This document shows positions 16,965 through 25,102 of a stretch of 64,000 bases of DNA, piece after piece. Position 1 is the first letter of the stretch; every line of letters begins with the position of its first letter. The stretch spans positions 3,658,001-3,722,000 of the forward strand of contig NZ_CP013854.1 in assembly GCF_001698125.1 (NCBI RefSeq). The letters are read 5' to 3'. This DNA is from Pseudonocardia sp. HH130630-07 (GTDB taxonomy: Bacteria > Actinomycetota > Actinomycetes > Mycobacteriales > Pseudonocardiaceae). The notes beneath the pieces were generated by a model, which did not search any database, was not told the DNA's origin, and worked only from the letters and a program-made list of their open reading frames with translations. A program made the translations under genes and the position numbers.

Positions 16965-17825
16965 ATGGCAGGCAGGACACGCGCGGGATCGACCCGCGCC
17001 CGGGCGAACGAGACCACCGCAGACGAGAGCACGGTCAACGAGAGCACGGTCAACGAGAGCACCACGCCGGACAGTTCGGCGCCGGAGGACACGGCCACCG
17101 GCGAGGCGGTCACCGGCGAGGCGGTCACCGGCGAGGCGGTCACCGGCGAGGCGGTCACCGAGGAGGCGGTCACCGAGGAGGCGGTCACCGAGGAGGCGGA
17201 GGCACCGCCGGAGGAGGCTCTCCTGGAGGGCGCCGAACCGACCTGGGAGGAGGCGCTCCCGCTGATCGCGATTATGGCGGGCGGCTCCACCTCGCAGTCG
17301 GAGGCACGCACCGCCATCACCATCTGGCGGATGCTGCGGGCGACGAACGACGCCGGGACCGGACCGACCGCCATGCAGCTCGCAGCGGAGGCGGAGCTGG
17401 CGGGGGCGGTCGGCATCGACGGGGCGGTGGTCTCGCGGATCCTGCACCGGTACCAGAGCGCCGGAATGGCGCGGACGGAGGACATGAACGGGATCGCCCG
17501 CTGGCACTACACGACTCCGCGGCAGGTGTTCGCGAAGGCGGCGACCGCCCGTATCCCGGTCTCGGGACGGACGCGCCCCGCCGCCACCGACAGCGTGACC
17601 CACTCGGTGTCGGTCACCCAGGGCGAGTCCCTGCCCCGGGGAGCGATCACGGACATGATCGACGCCTACATCCACGAGCACGCAGACCGGGATTTCGGGC
17701 CGGGTGAGATCGGCGAAGTGTTCAGCCGCCGGTACGGCACGACGCGCGGCGCGCTGGACTCCCTGGTCGCCCGGGGCCGGGCGGTGCAGCTCGACACGCC
17801 GACCCTGCGCTACCAGGCCGCGTAG
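16965..17825 (+). CDS. Putative winged-helix DNA-binding protein with acidic repeat N-terminus
   Basis: 286 aa. Residues 1-90 are acidic and low complexity: NESTV repeats, then GEAVT and EEAVT units, all encoded by 15-bp tandem repeats. The rest holds two likely winged-helix modules: TWEEALPLIAIMAGGSTSQSEARTAITIWRMLR...SRILHRYQSAGMARTEDMNGIARWHY and, near the C-terminus, FGPGEIGEVFSRRYGTTRGALDSLVARGRAVQLDTPTLRYQ. That architecture suits an element-encoded regulator or chromatin-like protein. ATG at 16965 follows a GGAAA stretch; a perfect hairpin terminator follows the gene. Candidate binder of the GCTTAG array (inference). Confidence 0.65.
   Translation: MAGRTRAGSTRARANETTADESTVNESTVNESTTPDSSAPEDTATGEAVTGEAVTGEAVTGEAVTEEAVTEEAVTEEAEAPPEEALLEGAEPTWEEALPLIAIMAGGSTSQSEARTAITIWRMLRATNDAGTGPTAMQLAAEAELAGAVGIDGAVVSRILHRYQSAGMARTEDMNGIARWHYTTPRQVFAKAATARIPVSGRTRPAATDSVTHSVSVTQGESLPRGAITDMIDAYIHEHADRDFGPGEIGEVFSRRYGTTRGALDSLVARGRAVQLDTPTLRYQAA
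17025..17189. repeat. Consecutive 15-bp tandem repeats (NESTV, then GEAVT/EEAVT)
   Basis: GAGAGCACGGTCAAC at 17025-17039 and 17040-17054 plus a partial unit; then GGCGAGGCGGTCACC at 17100-17114, 17115-17129, 17130-17144 and 17145-17159, changing to GAGGAGGCGGTCACC at 17160-17174 and 17175-17189. In frame throughout. Confidence 0.9.
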
Positions 17826-17834
17826 CGGCGGGCC

Positions 17835-17866
17835 GCCCGGGAGCGCCGAGACCGGCGCTCCCGGGC
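17835..17866 (+). terminator. Intrinsic-type hairpin terminator
   Basis: A perfect 14-bp stem with a 4-nt loop just after the stop of the gene at 16965-17825, followed by CAGCACCCC. It lacks a U-tract, as is common in GC-rich actinobacteria. Confidence 0.7.
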
Positions 17867-18362
17867 AGCACCCCCGCGCGGGTGATCCGCCCTTGGGATC
17901 ACGGTGCGGCGGGGAGCGGCCGGTAGGTCCGCCCCCGCCGATTCCGTGAGCGCCGGTCACATCGCGACCGGCGTCGATCAGAACGGGAACGAGGCAGCTG
18001 TGCCGCTCGCAACGACAGCTCGGCGGAAGACATCTCGGCGGACGGCGGCTCGGCGGACGGCGGCTCGGCGGACGGCGGCTCGGCGGACGGCGGCTCGGCG
18101 GACGGCGGCTCGGCGGACGGCGGCTCGGCGAACGCGGTCCCTACGATGCTCAGGCGCAGGGGTGTCCACGGCGCGGCGGGGTAACCCGCCGCGCCGTCGA
18201 GTACCTCCCGGGCAGCGACGCCGGAACGGTCGACACGTTGTGAGCGTCGTAACGACGCGGCCGGTACGCGCTCCCATCCGGCGGCGCACGATGCCGGGCG
18301 GTCAGTTCGGCGAACGATGGGGTGAGGAACGGCGTCGGGCGGTGCCGTCGGCCCTGCGTCGC
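17867..18362. other. 496-bp region without a clear gene, containing a 15-bp array
   Basis: Open frames on both strands cross this stretch, but all are driven by the Arg/Ala or Pro/Glu/Ser-coding repeat and none shows a start, RBS and non-repetitive body. It separates the terminator of the plus-strand gene from the end of the minus-strand lytic transglycosylase gene. Apart from the repeat at 18034-18123 I see nothing. Confidence 0.5.
18034..18123. repeat. 15-bp tandem repeat, 6 units (CTCGGCGGACGGCGG)
   Basis: Six identical contiguous units (18034-18048 to 18109-18123), with partial units on both sides. Unlike the other period-15 arrays it is not inside a gene I can support. Confidence 0.9.
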
Positions 18363-19337
18363 TCAGTACACCGAGATGTGGATGTGGTCGTAGTGGCATC
18401 CGGTGATCTCGGTGGGGTCGGGGCAGCCGTAGATCGTGGAGCGGTAGGTGGCCCAGGTGGGGCGGCTGGTGGTCCAGATCCGTCCTTGCCAGATGACGTA
18501 CTTGACGCCGTAGCGGGCAGCGTTCGCGGTGAGCCAGCGCGCGACGTCCCAGCCTCGCGTGACCGAGGTGGGGTCGCTCGCGGTGTAGAAGATGTCGCAG
18601 GCGCGTCCGGCGGGGTGGTCGCTGGTCGGGTTCTGGGGGTGGGGATCCCAGCAGGTGGCGCCTCGGGTGACGGCCCCGTCGGCGTCCAGGGCGCGGTAGA
18701 GGGTGTCCATGCGGGGGGTGATCCGCCCGCCGGTGCCGGTGGGGTCGGGCACCGTCGCCGCGTCGCCGGACTCCGGGCCGGACGATGGCGGGGACGCGCG
18801 GTAGCGGGTGGCCTGGTCGAGGACCTGGTCGACGTAGGCGGTCGAGTGGTTGTAGGCGAAGACCGCGCCGCGCAGGTCCCGTGGGGCGCCGTTGTCGCAG
18901 AGGTTGAACGCGGCGGCGTGGGCGGCGTCGTGGGCGTTGTAGCGCGACGGCGGGTTCGCACCGCCGGGCGGGATCCGGTGCCGGACGAGGATGGCGTTCC
19001 AGGTGGCCGGGATGATCTGCATGGGACCTGCGGCGTGGAAGGGGTTCTCGCCGTCGTGGACGCCGGGCAGGGTGCTGCGCCCGTGGTCGGTTTCGACCTT
19101 GCCGATCGTGGCCAGCACGGTCCAGTCCAGGCCGGGGCAGACGGTGGCGGCGTGCTGGTAGACGACGAGCTGGTCGGGTGGGATGTCGGCGAGCGCGGAC
19201 GGGCTCGGCGCTGAGGCGCCGCCCGGCCCGACGGACCCGATCGACGCAGCCAGCGACGCGGCCACGACGAGGACGAACAGAAGCAGGGTGGCCGCCGCTA
19301 CGGCGGCGATCCTGGTTGTGGCCGACATGGCTGTCAC
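18363..19337 (-). CDS. Membrane-anchored lytic transglycosylase of the conjugation system
   Basis: 324 aa. An N-terminal transmembrane/signal segment (about residues 9-33) is followed by an SLT domain with catalytic Glu in IGKVETDHGRS (E82) and the AAGPMQIIPATW and AFNLCDNG...VFAYNHS blocks. The C-terminal ~110 residues (RACDIFYT ... HYDHIHISVY) resemble the ARB_07466-type domain found behind SLT domains, with conserved His that may bind metal. VirB1-like enzymes open peptidoglycan so that the mating channel can cross the cell wall. It lies downstream of the replication-relaxation gene. GTG/ATG start at 19337; the ATG three codons later is an alternative. Confidence 0.85.
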   Translation of the reverse strand: MTAMSATTRIAAVAAATLLLFVLVVAASLAASIGSVGPGGASAPSPSALADIPPDQLVVYQHAATVCPGLDWTVLATIGKVETDHGRSTLPGVHDGENPFHAAGPMQIIPATWNAILVRHRIPPGGANPPSRYNAHDAAHAAAFNLCDNGAPRDLRGAVFAYNHSTAYVDQVLDQATRYRASPPSSGPESGDAATVPDPTGTGGRITPRMDTLYRALDADGAVTRGATCWDPHPQNPTSDHPAGRACDIFYTASDPTSVTRGWDVARWLTANAARYGVKYVIWQGRIWTTSRPTWATYRSTIYGCPDPTEITGCHYDHIHISVY

Positions 19338-19492
19338 CTCCTGGACGAGCGGGATGCCGACGAGGGATGGCGCCGTGGCGGGCGTCGGGCGCGGAACGTC
19401 GAGCCGTCAGCCCGGGAGTCGACGTCCGGCGTGAGCGCTGACGGCGTCGCGGGCATGGCGACCTGTTCGCGTCGGGCCTGGACGGTCCCCGC

Positions 19493-20719
19493 TCACCGTG
19501 ACGAGGCCGGCCCGTCGCCGTGAGCGATGCACTTGACGCCGTTCATGACGGCATCGTCGGTGGCGGTGTTCTCGGTGGCGGTGTCCCTGGTGGCGTGTCG
19601 GCCGTCGTGGGGCGGCGGGGCGACCGGCCGGGCCGGGGCGTGCGGCGGGTACGGGGACGGGGTCGGCAGCTCCACCCGTCCGCCGACGGTGTCCGGCTCC
19701 CCGTACCCGCCGTCCGAGTCGGCGGGGCCGGTGGTCTCGGCGAGCGTGGGTCGGTCGGCGTGGCGGTGCCCGGCCAGCTCGACCAGACCGAACCGGTGCC
19801 CGGCGTGTCCGGCCCGTTGGCGCAGCGGGAGCCACACCCGGCCGGACGCGCCGTGCCACGCCGCGTCCGTGCCTGGTCCGCCGGTCCGGCCGGGCCCGGC
19901 GGCGACGGGCCAGGCGTCGGGGGCGGTGGCGATGAGCGGGGTCGCGGTGAACACGGGTACGGCGTCGGGGTCGGTCAGGGTCCGGTGCACCGCGGCGAGC
20001 GCGCGGCGGGCGCCGGGTTCGCGTCCGGGGCGGGCGATCCAGATCCCGACGGGGATCGCGGTGCGGGTCGCGACGGCCCGCTTGTGGTAGCCGTGCAGCT
20101 TGGCCGCGAGTGCCCGCAACGCCGTCGTGCCCGTGTCGTACTCGAGGAACATCTCCCACACCGGCCCCGCCACCGGCCGGGCTCGGCCGCCGGTCGGGCC
20201 GGTGGCGGTGAGGGCGAGGTAGGCGTCCGGGAGGACGTGGCGGCCGACGACGCGACGGCAGCGAGCCGGCGACCACCACGCGTCGATGTGCACTCCGGGC
20301 GCACTGACGAGCTCGCAGATCAGGTCGATGGTGGCGACGTCGTGGGACAGGCTCAGCCGGTGGGCGACGGCCTGGCTGCGGTCGCGGCGCCATCCCAGCG
20401 CGGCGACCTCGACGCCGAGCTCGGCGGCCAGCAGCCGCGCCCCCAGGGGTCCGAGCAGGTGATGCATCGGTGAGGTGCCGTGAGTGCGGCGTAGCGGCTG
20501 GAACCTGTCGAGCACGCCGAGCCGCTGCAGCGCCGTCAGCCGCTGCTGGGTTGCCCGGGTCTTGTGTGCGAACCCGAGCCGGACCAGCTGCGGGGTGGTC
20601 AGCACGGTGTGTTCGTGCAGCATCCGCAGCAGCCACCGGTCGCGGTCGCCGATCCGGCGTGCCGCCTCACCGACCCCGGTCGTCGTCGTCCGAGTCGGAC
20701 GCGCGGCCGTGCCGCTCAT
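19493..20719 (-). CDS. Replication-relaxation family protein
   Basis: 408 aa. The N-terminal winged-helix region (RDRWLLRMLHEHTVLTTPQLVRLGF..TRATQQRLTALQRLGVLDRF) and the following segments (HHLLGPLGARLLA, HRLSLSHDVATIDLICEL, PDAYLAL, WEMFLEYDTGT) match the replication-relaxation family of actinobacterial mobile elements, proposed to act in DNA relaxation/replication of plasmids and ICEs. The C-terminal 100 residues are Pro/Thr/Asp-rich and likely disordered. The ATG at 20719 overlaps the stop of the DNA methyltransferase gene by 4 bases. Confidence 0.8.
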   Translation of the reverse strand: MSGTAARPTRTTTTGVGEAARRIGDRDRWLLRMLHEHTVLTTPQLVRLGFAHKTRATQQRLTALQRLGVLDRFQPLRRTHGTSPMHHLLGPLGARLLAAELGVEVAALGWRRDRSQAVAHRLSLSHDVATIDLICELVSAPGVHIDAWWSPARCRRVVGRHVLPDAYLALTATGPTGGRARPVAGPVWEMFLEYDTGTTALRALAAKLHGYHKRAVATRTAIPVGIWIARPGREPGARRALAAVHRTLTDPDAVPVFTATPLIATAPDAWPVAAGPGRTGGPGTDAAWHGASGRVWLPLRQRAGHAGHRFGLVELAGHRHADRPTLAETTGPADSDGGYGEPDTVGGRVELPTPSPYPPHAPARPVAPPPHDGRHATRDTATENTATDDAVMNGVKCIAHGDGPASSR

Positions 20720-22635
20720 CGGCGCACCGCCCCGCCAGCGACCACCCGCTCCGGCCCGCGGCGTCCGGCATCGCCTGCCGGGTCGGCGGTGTGGTGGTCG
20801 GCGGTGTGGTCGGCGGTGTGGTCGAGGCGGGCGACGAGGACGTCCTCGTGCGCGATGAGGTGGGTGGGCAGGCCGCGGTCGCGGTTGCGGGCGACGTGCC
20901 AGTTCTGGAAGAACGACGGACGGGCCACGAGCCGGCCCTCGTCGGTGACTCGTGCCAGCAGCGCCACCGCCCGGTCGGTGAGGACCAGACCGGCGTCTGC
21001 GGCGCTGTCGGCGACCATGGCGGGCAGGTCGACCAGTTCGCCGCGCTCGCGCCACGGCCGCACGACGATCACGACGTGCCCGCCGGGGCGCAGGAGCAGC
21101 GCCGCGCCGCGCAACACGTCGGTGAAACCGGCGACGAGGCGGTTGCGTGAGGCGTGCGCGAGGTTGGCCGCACCGGGTGTGCGGGGGGTGTCGGTGTAGC
21201 GGCCGTCGGTCTTCACCAGACCGGTCGGGGTCTTCTCGACCTGCCCGTGGGTGGTGCTCCCGTAGGGCGGGGACAGCAGCACCAGCGACGCGGCACCGTG
21301 CCAGCGCGGGTCGAGCCAGTCGCCCAGGCGGCGGGCGTCGCCGCGCAGTACCCACGAGTCGGTGGCCGTGCGGTGCCCGTCGGTGTGGGCGAGGTCGAGG
21401 TTGGTCTGGGCGAGCTCGGCCCACGCCGCCTCGTACTCGACGCCGAGCGCGCGGCGCCCCGCCCGGACCGCCTCGACCAGGGTGGTGCCGATCCCGCAGA
21501 GCGGGTCGGCGACCAGATCGCCGGGGGCGGTGAACTCCGCGACGGCGTGCGCGGCCAACGCGGGCATCATCCGCGCCGGGTGCCGCACCGACTCCGGCAC
21601 GTAGCGGCCCACGCGCTGGGTGCGCGCGTTCTGCTGGGAGGTGCACCACACCCGCGGCCCACCCGCCGCCACGGACTCACCGCGGCCGTCACCGGCCCGC
21701 CACGACCGGGCCGCCACACGGGCCGCTACACGGTGCGTCACGCGGGTCGGCGCCGTCGGGGCAGTCGGGGCAGTCGGGGCAGGGTCGCTTCCGGTGGGCG
21801 GGCGACGGAACACCAACAACTCGGTGCGGCCCACCCCGACACGTACCTCCGAGCCGGCCGCGCCCGGTCCGCCGTCGCCGTCTCCGTCGCGGTCGGGGTC
21901 GGGGGCGGGGGTGAGGGCCTCGGCGAGGATGACGATGTGCTGGAGGTAGGCCAGCCCGGCGGCCCGCACGGCGGCCACGACCGCTCCCGTCGGGTCCGTC
22001 AACGTCAATCCGGCGGGTCCACTGTGGTGGGTGCAGCGGGTGAGGACGGCCAAGAGTCCACCGGGGGTGGTGCGGGCGGCGGCGGCTCGCGCGCTGTCGT
22101 GGTCGAGCCCGCCGTCGTCGAGGTCGACGACGACCAGGCCACCGGGCTCTGCGGTGGTCGGGCGGTCGGTGGCGGCCGGGTCGCCCTCGGCGGTGAGGTC
22201 ACAGACGGTGACCAGGACCGGGGCGTCCCCGTCGGTGAACGGTGCCAGGGCGCGCACGACGCGGGTGATCGGGTTCACGCCGGTGGCGGTCCACACCGTC
22301 GTCGGCAGCGGCACCGGCCTCGCCTGCGGCATGGCGCGGATCGTCCGTGCGGCCCGGCGAGCGGCTGCCGGCGGTGCACCGTGTCCGGGGGCGGCGACGG
22401 TGGCTCGCGAGGACCGGCGACGGCGCGGCGCGGATGTCGTGTCGGCCGGTCCCGTCCCGGCCCGCCCGGCAGGACCGCCTGGGCTGCGGCGGGCGCCTCG
22501 CCGGGCCGTGTCCGGCCCGGCTGCTCGGCCAGTACGCCGGGTGCCCGCGGCGGTGGCCGGGCGGGCGGCCCGGTTCGGCCGTCGGGGCGGGACGGCGTCG
22601 TCGCCGGCGGTCGGCGGCGTGGCATGGGTGCTCAT
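20716..22635 (-). CDS. DNA methyltransferase (SPPY-type, N4-cytosine/N6-adenine class)
   Basis: 639 aa. The N-terminal ~100 residues are basic and disordered. SAM-binding motif I is DPLCGIGTTLVEAVRAGRRALGVEYE (about residues 375-400), and the catalytic motif IV is LLSPPYG (about 453-458), followed by conserved ARRLGDW before it and VVRPWRERGEL after it. SPPY is typical of N4-cytosine amino-methyltransferases; TRM11-like RNA methyltransferases share the fold. Elements often carry such enzymes to escape host restriction. C-terminal HTAD repeats and a PTA repeat reflect short tandem DNA repeats. It is the first gene of the minus-strand arm, transcribed away from the GCTTAG region. Confidence 0.8.
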   Translation of the reverse strand: MSTHATPPTAGDDAVPPRRPNRAARPATAAGTRRTGRAAGPDTARRGARRSPGGPAGRAGTGPADTTSAPRRRRSSRATVAAPGHGAPPAAARRAARTIRAMPQARPVPLPTTVWTATGVNPITRVVRALAPFTDGDAPVLVTVCDLTAEGDPAATDRPTTAEPGGLVVVDLDDGGLDHDSARAAAARTTPGGLLAVLTRCTHHSGPAGLTLTDPTGAVVAAVRAAGLAYLQHIVILAEALTPAPDPDRDGDGDGGPGAAGSEVRVGVGRTELLVFRRPPTGSDPAPTAPTAPTAPTRVTHRVAARVAARSWRAGDGRGESVAAGGPRVWCTSQQNARTQRVGRYVPESVRHPARMMPALAAHAVAEFTAPGDLVADPLCGIGTTLVEAVRAGRRALGVEYEAAWAELAQTNLDLAHTDGHRTATDSWVLRGDARRLGDWLDPRWHGAASLVLLSPPYGSTTHGQVEKTPTGLVKTDGRYTDTPRTPGAANLAHASRNRLVAGFTDVLRGAALLLRPGGHVVIVVRPWRERGELVDLPAMVADSAADAGLVLTDRAVALLARVTDEGRLVARPSFFQNWHVARNRDRGLPTHLIAHEDVLVARLDHTADHTADHHTADPAGDAGRRGPERVVAGGAVRR

Positions 22636-23333
22636 ACGACGTTCTCCTGTCGGTGAGGGTGCTCACGAACCCCGAACGGGGCCCTCACCAATGAAGTCCG
22701 GATTTCGAGTCGATTCCATGCACACCCGACCCGATCGGCCAGAATCGCGTCCAGCGCGGCGACGAAACGCTTCCCGGTCCTGTAGCTCAGCGCGGCGAAC
22801 AGGGTCAGCGTGACGTCGATGCCATGCATGAGTGCTTGTCGATGAGGTCTCCCGGCGGGCCGGGCCGGAGTCGTCGGTGCCGTCTGTGAACCGGGCTCGG
22901 CGGACGACCGCTAAGCATGCAGTCGCTACCCGATCCGTGGTCACGCCGTGTCCCCAGCGTGGTCGTACGGGACACGGGGCCGGGCGCGGGATGTCGAGAC
23001 GTCTCGCGACGGCAGCGCCATCCCTAAGCATCATTGATCCACTTCAGAGCCTTGACATCGGACGGGTCCTAAGCGCGGCGAACGGTCGATCGGGTCGCGC
23101 GGCGAGCATCGGTTCCGGGACTCGGGTGACGACGCCAGCACGAGCGCGGTCCCGCCGATTGTGGATCAACCACTCAGCGGCGCCGCCGCCCGTCTCAGCG
23201 CTTAGGACGTGCCCGACAACGCTTAGTGCGCGCTAACCAAAACGCTTAGACAACGCTTAGAAAGCGCATGTTCTGGTTGCCTGTCATCCACCGGAGAACC
23301 GGCGGCAAGGAACGAGTAATCAGAGAGGGCACG
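22636..23333. other. Divergent control region of the conjugative element
   Basis: About 700 bp between the two divergent arms, with no supportable gene. It contains a TTGACA hexamer at 23052-23057 without a clear -10, and the GCTTAG/CTAAGC array. Either the master operator region or a replication/transfer origin of the element. Confidence 0.55.
22911..23260. repeat. Seven GCTTAG/CTAAGC iteron-like boxes
   Basis: CTAAGC at 22911, 23024 and 23069, then GCTTAG at 23200, 23221, 23244 and 23255. All left boxes point one way and all right boxes the other. The right-hand spacings (21, 23 and 11 bp) are close to one or two helical turns, so proteins would bind on one DNA face. A degenerate GCTAAC lies at 23232. 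Another CTAAGC occurs at 34874, before the vWA operon. Confidence 0.7.
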
Positions 23334-24746
23334 ATGAACACCGAAAACAGCGAATGTCAGGGGCGCACCGGTCGGCAGCGCCGCGACATGCGAGACCCGA
23401 ACGGGAGCGGCGACCGGTTCCCGACTGGAGTCCTGACCGCGCTCGAAGTCGCCTTCGGGTGGCTGTGTACCCGCCCGCACCCGGTGACCGTCGACGGCCG
23501 CGCCGTCGCCGGGTTGCCCGACGCCCGGGTCCCGCTCGACGAGCTACGCGTGCGGCTGCTCGACCCGGTCACCTCCGACGAGGTCCGCGACCGGGTGTGG
23601 GCGCACCTGATCCGGGCGGCCCGCACCGGCGGGCCGACCTGGACGGTGGCATGCGCCGGGATGGCCCGCCCGATGCTGTCTGGTCTGGGCGCCGAGCTGA
23701 CCCGACGGTTCGCCGGGGACCCCGCCGACATCCACGCCGAGATCCTCACCGGATTCCTGACCGCGCTGGTCGCGGTCGATCCGGACCGGGCACCGCTGGT
23801 GTCGCTGCGGTGGGCCGCCTACCGCGCCGGGCGCGCGGCGCTCACCGCGGCGATGGACGCCCCCCGCCCGGTCCCGCCGCACACGCTCAGTGACCCCGCC
23901 GGCCACCCCGACACCGACCACACCGACCGCGCCGAGCAGAGCGCACCCGGCGACGACACCGCCGAGCGCGGTGAGCGCAGCTCCCGGCGGGACCCGGGTG
24001 AGGGTGCCTCGACGCGGTCAGGGCCGTGTGAGTCGTGCCCGCCGCCGCCCCCGCCCGGACACCCGGACCTCGTGCTGGCACGCGCCGTCACGGCCGGGGC
24101 GGTCAGCACCACCGAAGCCGCGTTGATCGGGACGACCCGCCTGGAGCCGGTGACCCTCGTCCAGGCCGCCCACGCGCTCGGGCTCCCGATCGGCACCGTC
24201 GCCTCGACCCGCTACCGCGCGGAGGGCCGCCTGCTCGCCCACCTCGCCGACCCCGACCGGCGCGACCCCGACCCGGGCGATCGAGAGGCGGCCGACCATG
24301 GCACGGCGAGGCCCGGTCGGGCCGCGGTCGCGGCGCCCGGCCGCCGTCGCCGCGACGGCCGTCACCGCACCGGACAGCGCCCCACCCGGCCGGGCCAGCA
24401 GGTGTCGGCTCGTGCCGCCGTGCGGACCCGTTCCGACGCCGCCCGCGCGATCCGCGATGCGGGAGCGCCCGTCGCGAGCCCGTCCACCGCGACCGCACCG
24501 TTGACCGCGACCGCACCGTTGACCGTGACCGCCCCGCTGACCGACCTCACCCGGCCGACCGAGCCCGCTGCGGGGCGTGCCGTCGCCGGGTCGGGCAGCC
24601 GGCGACGGCGTCGTCGCTCGCGTCGCGAACAGCTCCCGGTGACCGCCGCCCGCCCGCCGTCGACCCGGCCGAGTCAGCTCACGAGACCCAGACCTGCGCC
24701 CGGCCGAGCCGTGGCGATCACCGCGAGCGGGGAGCCGACCCGATGA
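23334..24746 (+). CDS. Sigma-factor-like helix-turn-helix protein of the conjugative element
   Basis: 470 aa. N-terminal half: FPTGVLTALEVAFGWLCTRPHPV...LRVRLLDPVTSDEVRDRVWAHLIRAARTGGPTWTVACAGMARPML, a conserved region seen ahead of actinobacterial T4SS genes. Around residues 265-300, LVQAAHALGLPIGTVASTRYRAEGRLLAHL resembles sigma-70 region 4 (HTH with the 'VxSRxxRARxxL' look). The C-terminus is Arg/Thr-rich with an 18-bp repeat. It may act as a sigma-like activator or as a DNA-binding transfer protein. First gene of the plus arm; ATG at 23334 with AGAGAGGG upstream. Its stop overlaps the pilin start. Confidence 0.6.
   Translation: MNTENSECQGRTGRQRRDMRDPNGSGDRFPTGVLTALEVAFGWLCTRPHPVTVDGRAVAGLPDARVPLDELRVRLLDPVTSDEVRDRVWAHLIRAARTGGPTWTVACAGMARPMLSGLGAELTRRFAGDPADIHAEILTGFLTALVAVDPDRAPLVSLRWAAYRAGRAALTAAMDAPRPVPPHTLSDPAGHPDTDHTDRAEQSAPGDDTAERGERSSRRDPGEGASTRSGPCESCPPPPPPGHPDLVLARAVTAGAVSTTEAALIGTTRLEPVTLVQAAHALGLPIGTVASTRYRAEGRLLAHLADPDRRDPDPGDREAADHGTARPGRAAVAAPGRRRRDGRHRTGQRPTRPGQQVSARAAVRTRSDAARAIRDAGAPVASPSTATAPLTATAPLTVTAPLTDLTRPTEPAAGRAVAGSGSRRRRRRSRREQLPVTAARPPSTRPSQLTRPRPAPGRAVAITASGEPTR
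24486..24539. repeat. 18-bp tandem repeat, 3 units (TATAPL-coding)
   Basis: ACCGCGACCGCACCGTTG at 24486-24503 and 24504-24521, and a diverged third unit at 24522-24539, in frame in the sigma-like gene. Confidence 0.8.
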
Positions 24747-25102
24747 GCGCGCATCTCCTCCTCGCTGAGCTGCTGCTGTCCGGATCGCACATGCCGCTCC
24801 CGCAGCCGCTGCGCTCGTTGACCGGTCCGCTGCCGGAGTTGGCGGGGACCCGGATCATCGTGTTGGCTCAGGCGAAGTCCCTCGACGACGTCATCGGCAA
24901 CCTGCGGGACGTGATCACCGGTCTGCTGGCCGGTCTGGCCACGTTGATGTTGCTTGTCGGCGGCACGCTCTACCTGTTGGCCGGGGGTGATCCGGCGCGG
25001 ATCGAGAACGCGAAGTCCGCGCTGAAGTCCGCGGCGGCCGGGTACGTGCTCGCGGTCCTGGCGCCGGTCCTGTTGACCGTGCTGCAGCAGGTCGTCGGCT
25101 GA
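24743..25102 (+). CDS. VirB2/TrbC-like pilin subunit
   Basis: 119 aa. Two hydrophobic helices near the C-terminus (DVITGLLAGLATLMLLVGGTLYLLAGG and AAAGYVLAVLAPVLLTVLQQVV) are separated by a short polar turn with DPARIENAKSALK, the classic VirB2-type hairpin. No cleavable signal is obvious, but an N-terminal hydrophobic stretch exists. It would form the conjugative pilus or surface channel. Overlaps genes on both sides by 1-4 bases, so it is co-translated with the VirB6-like protein. Confidence 0.8.
   Translation: MSAHLLLAELLLSGSHMPLPQPLRSLTGPLPELAGTRIIVLAQAKSLDDVIGNLRDVITGLLAGLATLMLLVGGTLYLLAGGDPARIENAKSALKSAAAGYVLAVLAPVLLTVLQQVVG

Noticed and set aside
18034..18123. Regular repeats that could be taken for a CRISPR array
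   Set aside because: The 15-bp units are contiguous with no spacers, and no cas genes are present.
17899..18399. A minus-strand Pro/Ala/Glu-repeat protein, or a plus-strand Arg/Thr/Ala-repeat protein, across the 15-bp array
   Set aside because: The frames are open only because a 15-bp repeat has no stops; there is no RBS, no conserved flank and several frames look equally good.
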